Source of the DNA: Pezizomycotina sp. ARF18
Taxonomy: Eukaryota > Ascomycota
DNA length: 39,361 nt
Direction of reading: 5' to 3'
NCBI GenBank assembly: GCA_002224055.1
Contig: AZLU01000306.1
Span: forward strand, 1 to 39,361
Shown in pieces: positions 33,804 through 39,361 of the stretch. The notes beneath the pieces are model-generated. The model was not told the origin of the DNA. It was given only the letters and a program-made list of their open reading frames with translations, and did not search any database. Both the position numbers and the translations under genes were made by a program. Each line of letters starts with the position of its first letter. Position 1 is the stretch's first letter.

Positions 33804-34761
33804 TGGGGAACGGTGGAGAGAGAGTAGGAACAGGATAAACGGACAGGAAATCGAGGTTTATATAAATAAGCATACACGAAGCTTTCTATTTTTGATGCAT
33901 CACTGGGAAAGCAGGAAATTACGTTCGATGTTAAGCTGCGGGTTTGGTCGAGTAGAGTGTTCTATCGACGACCTTCGAGGACTCGAAATCAATTATGGAG
34001 AATCTGTGCCCCGGCAAGAAAAGATACTATGACAGCGCCATTTCCCTGTATCGAAACAAACATTTACAAAAGAAAGTTATCTATTCTACGAGACCAAGAA
34101 TATTACGATCTCTTGTTTACTCGGTTTTTCTTTCTTTAACCCTTACCATGTAAATAAGCTACAAAGTAAAGGGTCCTTGTAATCATCATCACTAGCTGCG
34201 AATACCAGAATTCGAACATGCACGCTTAGTAAATAAAGACATTCCACAAAAAAATAAAAAAAAATAAAAATAAAAATAAAAATAAGAGAAGATTGCTATA
34301 CGACGGACCTGTGGAACTTAATCGACATGTTCTAGAAATTAAAGAAATGCAGCGTATTCTCAGAATGCCTCCAAGAACGATCTATAACTTACACGCACGA
34401 AAAAATACTCAAGCAAAAGAGAAGAAACCACTCAAAGGACATCAATAAGAAGCCCGTTGCATACCGAACTACTCAAGCTTGACGCAAGAAAATCAAGGAG
34501 GCGAATCATTAGCTTTTGGAGGGAAAAAAAAAAAGATGAATAAATCTCGATAATGGGAGGGGGATTTTTGTAAATGCAATTTTCATATACTAAACATTTT
34601 CGTACAGTGTCGTGCAAGAGTGATTATATGGATGAAAAATAAGATATTACAGAAGGAGAAAGGTTAGAGAGAAATAAATCGAAGAGGTAGGACAGAAAAT
34701 GCAAAGCTAGATTGCGATCTAGCATTCGCATATTACAACAAAAAAAAAAAAAAACAAAAAC
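33804..34761. other. intergenic between convergent genes
   Basis: AT-rich 3'UTR space with A-rich pentamer repeats (AAATA-type) at 34250-34284 and an A run near 34740-34755. No gene is supported. Confidence 0.55.
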
Positions 34762-37010
34762 TCATGAAGCGCATTCCGAAAAGCTGGAATCGTCGTCTCC
34801 AGCTAGCTTTGTTTCCAGAAAGTGAATCTCCACCGCCTGGAAATAATTCGCAAGCCGTCTCTTAACCCGGTGCCTCGTCCCAGAAAGTCTTCCGATGGCA
34901 CTAGCCTCGTCTTCTTCTTGCTGTTGCTGCGCTGCCGACGCCGTTGCTGTGCCGACGCCGTTGCCTTCTGCTGCCGTAGCCGCACCTTCCGCCGAACCAA
35001 TCGTACCCCTCCGTTCGCACTCGGACTTGTCTATCCACCGATAGCTTCCAGGACCAGATTGTGGAAGCCGAATCAGATTGCTCCATGTCACGGTGAAAAA
35101 AGCCGTGCCCATGAGAGCGAAACTTTCCTAAGGTTTAGCTTTTTCTGATGGTCTGCGTAAAAGACGCATTGTCGTATCATCGCCCTCAACGAGACGCGGA
35201 TGACGATTCGAGAGCGATACTGTCAACCCCGCGCTGCAGCTGTCAGCGACCATGGCTTGGAGCTGATACCCGACCGCAGAGACCCGAGTGAGAATAGATC
35301 GCGGTGGGACTCGATTGGCGTCGGAGTAGACGTAGTATGTTGGTTTTGTTCTACGGAGTTAATTTCGCGGTTGGCCGTAGTGCTGTATGGTAGCAGCGCT
35401 GATGATTCGTTTGGCACGACGGCGGGTGTTGATGAGGCGCGTGCCTGCGCATAGTAAATTCTCGTAAAGGCGGTAGAGGCGGGAGGTGGGAATGCTGCGA
35501 GGTCGAGCGATCGGAGAGAGCCATTTGAGCTAACCGAGAAGGGTAGATTGCATGCTGCTAGGCCGCGTGGTGCGCCTGGTGCGCCTGCTCCTCGAGATGA
35601 CTGCCGCGACAAGAGGCCAATCGTACTGCTCAGTACAATCATCTACTAGGCTGCATGGAAGGAATACGGTCCCCTTCAAGGGAGCACGGCGTTCGATCCG
35701 TCTTCGGGGATGTCCACGTATCGTCAGCAAAGGTCGTAGTTTCTTCGCTCAAAAGGTGCCTTGGCCGCTCTACCCTCTTGTCGTGATGAAGTAGACGCCA
35801 ACAAATTTAAAAAGCAACCGATATAAATTGCCGACTTGGTTGCTGGTCTGCTCGCTCGAAATCTCGGTAAAGGATAGCGGAACCAATAACAGATAAAGTA
35901 AAGAGTACAATTGCGTCGGAATACCTGCGTCGAGTCAAAACTGTAGCGAGCGGTTTAGGTATCTTATCTGCAGAATGGCCGTTGAGATGAGTACGAGACG
36001 AGTAGGTACGTGATCGATAGGCAATATTTTATAGAGTTTTGCGGAGACAGTGAAGAAATGCTTTCGTAGACAGCAGTAAACCACCTATATATGAATTTAT
36101 TAGCGTCATGATTCCATTCTATAACATAACTCGGAGTAGTAACACGCACCAAAGGACCGACAAGGCCAAGGTCGATCAAAATCAATCTGACCGTACTTGC
36201 GGCTTAGGTACATCAGTAGGATAATAAGTCCACACGTTATGCCAAAATACACTTCAAAGGCGGTCTGGGAGATGGCTTCAAGGATCTGGCCGGGACCAAA
36301 CTGTCTCCTCAGGGTTGGAGCTCCAGCACCACCCGTAACGACGCCGGCAATAGCGATCGTTACTCCAAGCGCATCTCTTGCCCGAACGGTTCCTTCAGCA
36401 TAAGCGGTGCGATGACGCAATGATATCAGCGCGACAACGCCGATGGGCGATACGATGGACGCAGGTGCGAAACCGTACCTAGAAAGTTCCGCATTCCCAA
36501 CCGGTCATAAGGACTATCCCCACCACACCAGCGAGACCTCAGGTATTCGGGCGTGCCCTTCTCATCCTTGAATGCATCCTTGAAGGTGAGCCTGGAATAG
36601 TGAGACGCCTGAGAAGAGGGTCGCGCGTAGTCTTGGGACAATGCCATTGCCTACTTCGGCCCGTTCCAAGCCACGGTTCGGGTCACGTTGCCGGTATCAC
36701 ACGTGTAACCCCCGAAAACTTCCGAGACCGTAGGGACCTCGTTGCTTCCCGCAGCTCCGTTGTTTTTGCCCCGTACTTTCTCTTGCGGTCAAGCTTCGAC
36801 TTCCGCAGAGGAGCTGCTGGCGCTCCTTTCCCGGGCAACCGCGTGTGTCGTATTCTGGACGTTTAGAGCGAACGATATGAGGACGTTTCCACAGATGGCG
36901 GTGACGATACCGATGAACGAGGACCAGCGTTTCTGATCGCCATCTTTGCCAAGGACGAGAGAACCTCGAGAGCCGTCCTTGTTCCCGCAGAGAATATAGG
37001 CTTGATCCAT
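34762..37010 (-). CDS. NIPA-like magnesium transporter (DUF803), frameshifted
   Basis: NIPA/DUF803 proteins are membrane proteins with about nine helices, related to the drug/metabolite transporter fold, and many carry Mg2+. The ATG at 37008-37010 starts MDQAYILCGNKDGSRGSLVL. The first membrane helix is WSSFIGIVTAICGNVLISFA, with the family's early ALN. After a variable loop comes EYLRSRW, then CVIAPLMLKEPF, ARDALGVTIAIAGVV, FEVYFGITCGLIILLMYLSR and IDLGLVG. The later helices are visible across frames: ILQIRYLNRSLQ, FDSTQV, then SVIGSAILYRDFE and GVYFITT. A long Ser/Gln/Glu-rich cytosolic tail runs from about 35700 to the TGA at 34762-34764 (end SSFSECAS). Frame changes are numerous, for example near 36840, 36480, 36390, 36120 and 35900. 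Intron positions cannot be fixed with confidence. Start choice follows fungal relatives, whose first helix begins near residue 25-35. Confidence 0.85.
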
Positions 37011-39361
37011 GACCCTTTTTCGATGGTAGGGTAGACTTTTTACGTAAAAGCGCGCCGCATCAAGAGAATCCGTGGAACCATGTCCGAGGAACTGAGAACA
37101 GATCAGAAACCCTGAGGTTACGGGAAAGAGATTAGCTATTGCAGAGAGGGTGATGGGGAGAAGAAAAAGATCCATGGCATGAACGTATTTTACTTTCTTA
37201 TCGTACACATGCTTCTTATTTTTTACGAATATACGAATACTTACCCGTGAAACCTATTTGAGTGTATATCGGAGTTTACCTCTGTTGATAACTCGGCACG
37301 AGGAAGGGCGCGGAGAAGAAAAAAGGGAGAGGGGAAAAGAGCAGTGGCTGCAAAGAATAGCCAAAAGTGATTTTTTTTTTTTTTTTTTATATAATAAATT
37401 GAGATCAAAAAAAAGAAAAAAAAAAAAAAAAAAAAAAAAAGGCCGCCTCTTTTTTCTAAAACGGTTGAAAGGGGTCAAAGACTTTAGCCTGCTCTCGCTT
37501 TTTCCAGCTTTTCACCCCTCAGTTGAAATGGACTATAATACTTATATAAGGTAAAAGCATATAAAAAATATTAAATAAAAAAAGAAGAGGAAGAAAAGGA
37601 AAGGAAGCATTCGCTTTGGGTAGGCTCTTAGCGCAGCGATAGAAAATTTTCATGTCAAAATAAGCGACTGCTGTATCTGGTTTGACTCTTCTTGAGCTCT
37701 GACCAAAGCACTTCCGCGGCAGCTCAAGCGACGATATGCTTTAATATATTATATAAATTACAAAATGAAGACAACTACTACGAAAACAAAACGTGTTATT
37801 CTTCTAAATTATAATATCATATATCCAGATTTCTTAAGAAACCTGACGAAACATAGATTGTCAGTGTTTCATAGACATTTTTCCTTTCTGCAGGAACATC
37901 AGCTAGCTCTGCAACTTTTAGACCGAAAAACACCCCGGACGCACCAACGTTCGCTCTTGGATACGTCTAGCGCATAGACCCGGTACCCAGATAGCAAATC
38001 GAGATTAGGGTCCACTCAATGCGTGATTGACCACTATAGTCCTATACGTTTTTGCTAAAGAAGTCTTCCCGAGCTCATTGAAAATACTGAAAAAAAGAAG
38101 AAAAATAAATAAAAAAGTGCGTACAAATCTTTCTAGAATAAAAGAAGAAAATGCGACTGGAGCCTTCAAGAGACGAAAATAGCTGAACAGGGATTGTATT
38201 CAGCGTGTGGAATCATTTTCACATATCGACTTTGCAGGTTTGCGGGATGGATTGCCAACAGATGCGTAGAGCTCTATTTCGGCGTCTCGTGACCGTATGC
38301 TCAGAGCTTGGCAAGGTTCCAGGTTGAAATGTTATCGATTACTCGCGATTGAAATTAGCAGCACAAAAGAAGAGCTAAAGCGATGAAAAGGCAATGCCGC
38401 AGCCTCGAACCCGGAAAACTCGGGAGTAAGTAAGACCAAGGCTATCCCCTTACCTGCTACCTTTCTTTTTCGTTTTTATTAATAATTGGCTTTAAAGACC
38501 TTATGAGGGTGATGGTTATCGGGCTTAAGTTGTGTCCATGTGTAGACCCAAGGAAGTCCAAATGAATTATCCTCTACCCTGGTAAGAACAGACGAGGGTA
38601 GGTAGGATATTGAGTCTAGCCTTTTTATTAACTACCTGGTCTAGCGCCTTCCAGTCTCCCTTACAAACGTACCGTCAGATAACGTAGATGTTCATTTCCT
38701 CGACTTTCCACGCGAGTTAAGCCCCTCCGCTCCCGGCACGACCCGGCACGGACCCGATTCAGATCGGTAAAAAATATCGGAATATTAAAGGTATTCAAAC
38801 TTCGTCGATATATTCATCTCTCCATGGCCAAGTTAGTGAAACACCCAAGGCTTCCTATAATGTTCTGGAGGGTGATGGAGAGGAAAGTGTCGAGGAGAAG
38901 AAAAAAAGGAATAGACTACTATTACTAAAATGACGAAGCTTATATGCACCAACGACAAATTCGGCAATACCCTTCAAAAGCGACTAGCAGAAATACTTCT
39001 TACCAACAGAAGAAAAAAAAAAAAAGAAAAGAAAAGAGACGAAAGGGGGGAGGAGAAAAATCACTCGCTTCCTCCTTTTTCTAGGAATCTAAATGACAAT
39101 ATTATATATATATTTTGTATTTCCTTTTCTCTTAGTTTTGCTCTGCTCGGAGAGCTCCATAGGATGACCTCCTCCAGTATATATTTAAATAGCTATATGA
39201 CCCCAAATCCTCTCTATTCCAGTCATTTTAAGATTACGACTCAAAAAAGGTCCTCTTCGCTCGTTGGTTCTCGAACTCTGTTGAACGAATATTAAAGCAT
39301 AGGCGAATCTTCTTTTCGATTGTGCCACAAAGGGCTCGCCAATAAACAGCTACCTATTGCG
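37011..39361. other. gene-poor right end
   Basis: 37011-37240 is the leader and promoter side of the NIPA-like gene; a CTCAG acceptor near 37091 hints at a 5'UTR intron. Beyond it are T and A runs at 37372-37388 and 37418-37440. Open frames at 37765-37977, 38720-38935 and 38930-39295 are short, Lys/Ser-rich and match nothing I know. I see nothing supportable in the last 2 kb. Confidence 0.5.

Noticed and set aside
1779-37010. Programmed ribosomal frameshifting as the cause of the many frame breaks
   Set aside because: Shifts occur in both directions, at no common slippery motif, and several times per gene in genes never known to use it. Sequence error is simpler.
1779-37010. Repeat-induced point mutation or pseudogenisation
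   Set aside because: Defects are indels rather than C-to-T changes, while splice sites and conserved residues are intact. Single-copy essential genes are affected alike.
38395-38430. Possible tRNA T-arm near CTCGAACCCGG
   Set aside because: The flanking bases do not form a T-stem, and no D-arm, anticodon arm or acceptor stem could be placed.

Overview
This is nuclear DNA of a filamentous ascomycete (Pezizomycotina-type fungus). The evidence is short GT-AG introns of about 50-210 nt, often with a CTAAC-like branch site, an AT-rich intergenic background full of long A and T tracts, and the gene set itself. That set holds a mitochondrial complex I subunit (absent from baker's and fission yeast), a fungal Sec72, a large T5orf172/DUF1766 protein and a CYSTM-tail protein. 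The order below Pezizomycotina cannot be told from this window. There is no prophage, CRISPR array, transposase, tRNA or rRNA that I can support.

Layout, left to right: the last exon of an unrecognised minus-strand gene (680-818); a long AT-hook-like nuclear protein on plus (1779-7350); SMP3, a GPI-anchor mannosyltransferase, on minus (9292-11471); a weak minus-strand candidate (12342-12844); SKP1 on plus (14404-15351); SEC72 on plus (16676-about 17360), convergent with RPA49 (Pol I subunit) on minus (17926-19526); the 25-residue ribosomal protein gene RPL41 on minus (20552-20713); a weak minus candidate (21453-21767); a CYSTM-tail gene on minus (22644-23012); a T5orf172 (GIY-YIG-like) gene on plus (26825-28992), convergent with POP2/CAF1, the CCR4-NOT deadenylase, on minus (30784-32479); a complex I B12/NDUFB3-like subunit on plus (33454-33803); and a NIPA/DUF803 magnesium-transporter-like gene on minus (34762-37010). 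The final 2.3 kb holds nothing I can support.

The genes are ordinary housekeeping genes and do not form a pathway or cluster. Themes that recur are ribosome and RNA metabolism (RPA49, RPL41, POP2), secretory-pathway and GPI-anchor work (SEC72, SMP3), ubiquitin ligase scaffolding (SKP1) and mitochondrial respiration.

The dominant oddity is that almost every conserved gene is broken by several 1-nt indels, including SKP1 and RPL41, whose protein sequences are nearly invariant. Translating the fragments in successive frames recovers the expected protein each time. The most economical reading is uncorrected sequencing or assembly error rather than pseudogenes, so products and extents are reliable but literal open frames are not. 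Gene coordinates below run from the inferred start codon to the inferred stop codon across introns and frameshifts.

The most useful non-obvious observations are the RPL41 micro-gene, which has a 5'UTR intron and a 7-nt final coding exon; a matching 7-nt final exon in SKP1; a GC-rich unexplained island at 25690-26090; and small tandem duplications inside conserved parts of POP2 and SMP3. I found no convincing new biological system.
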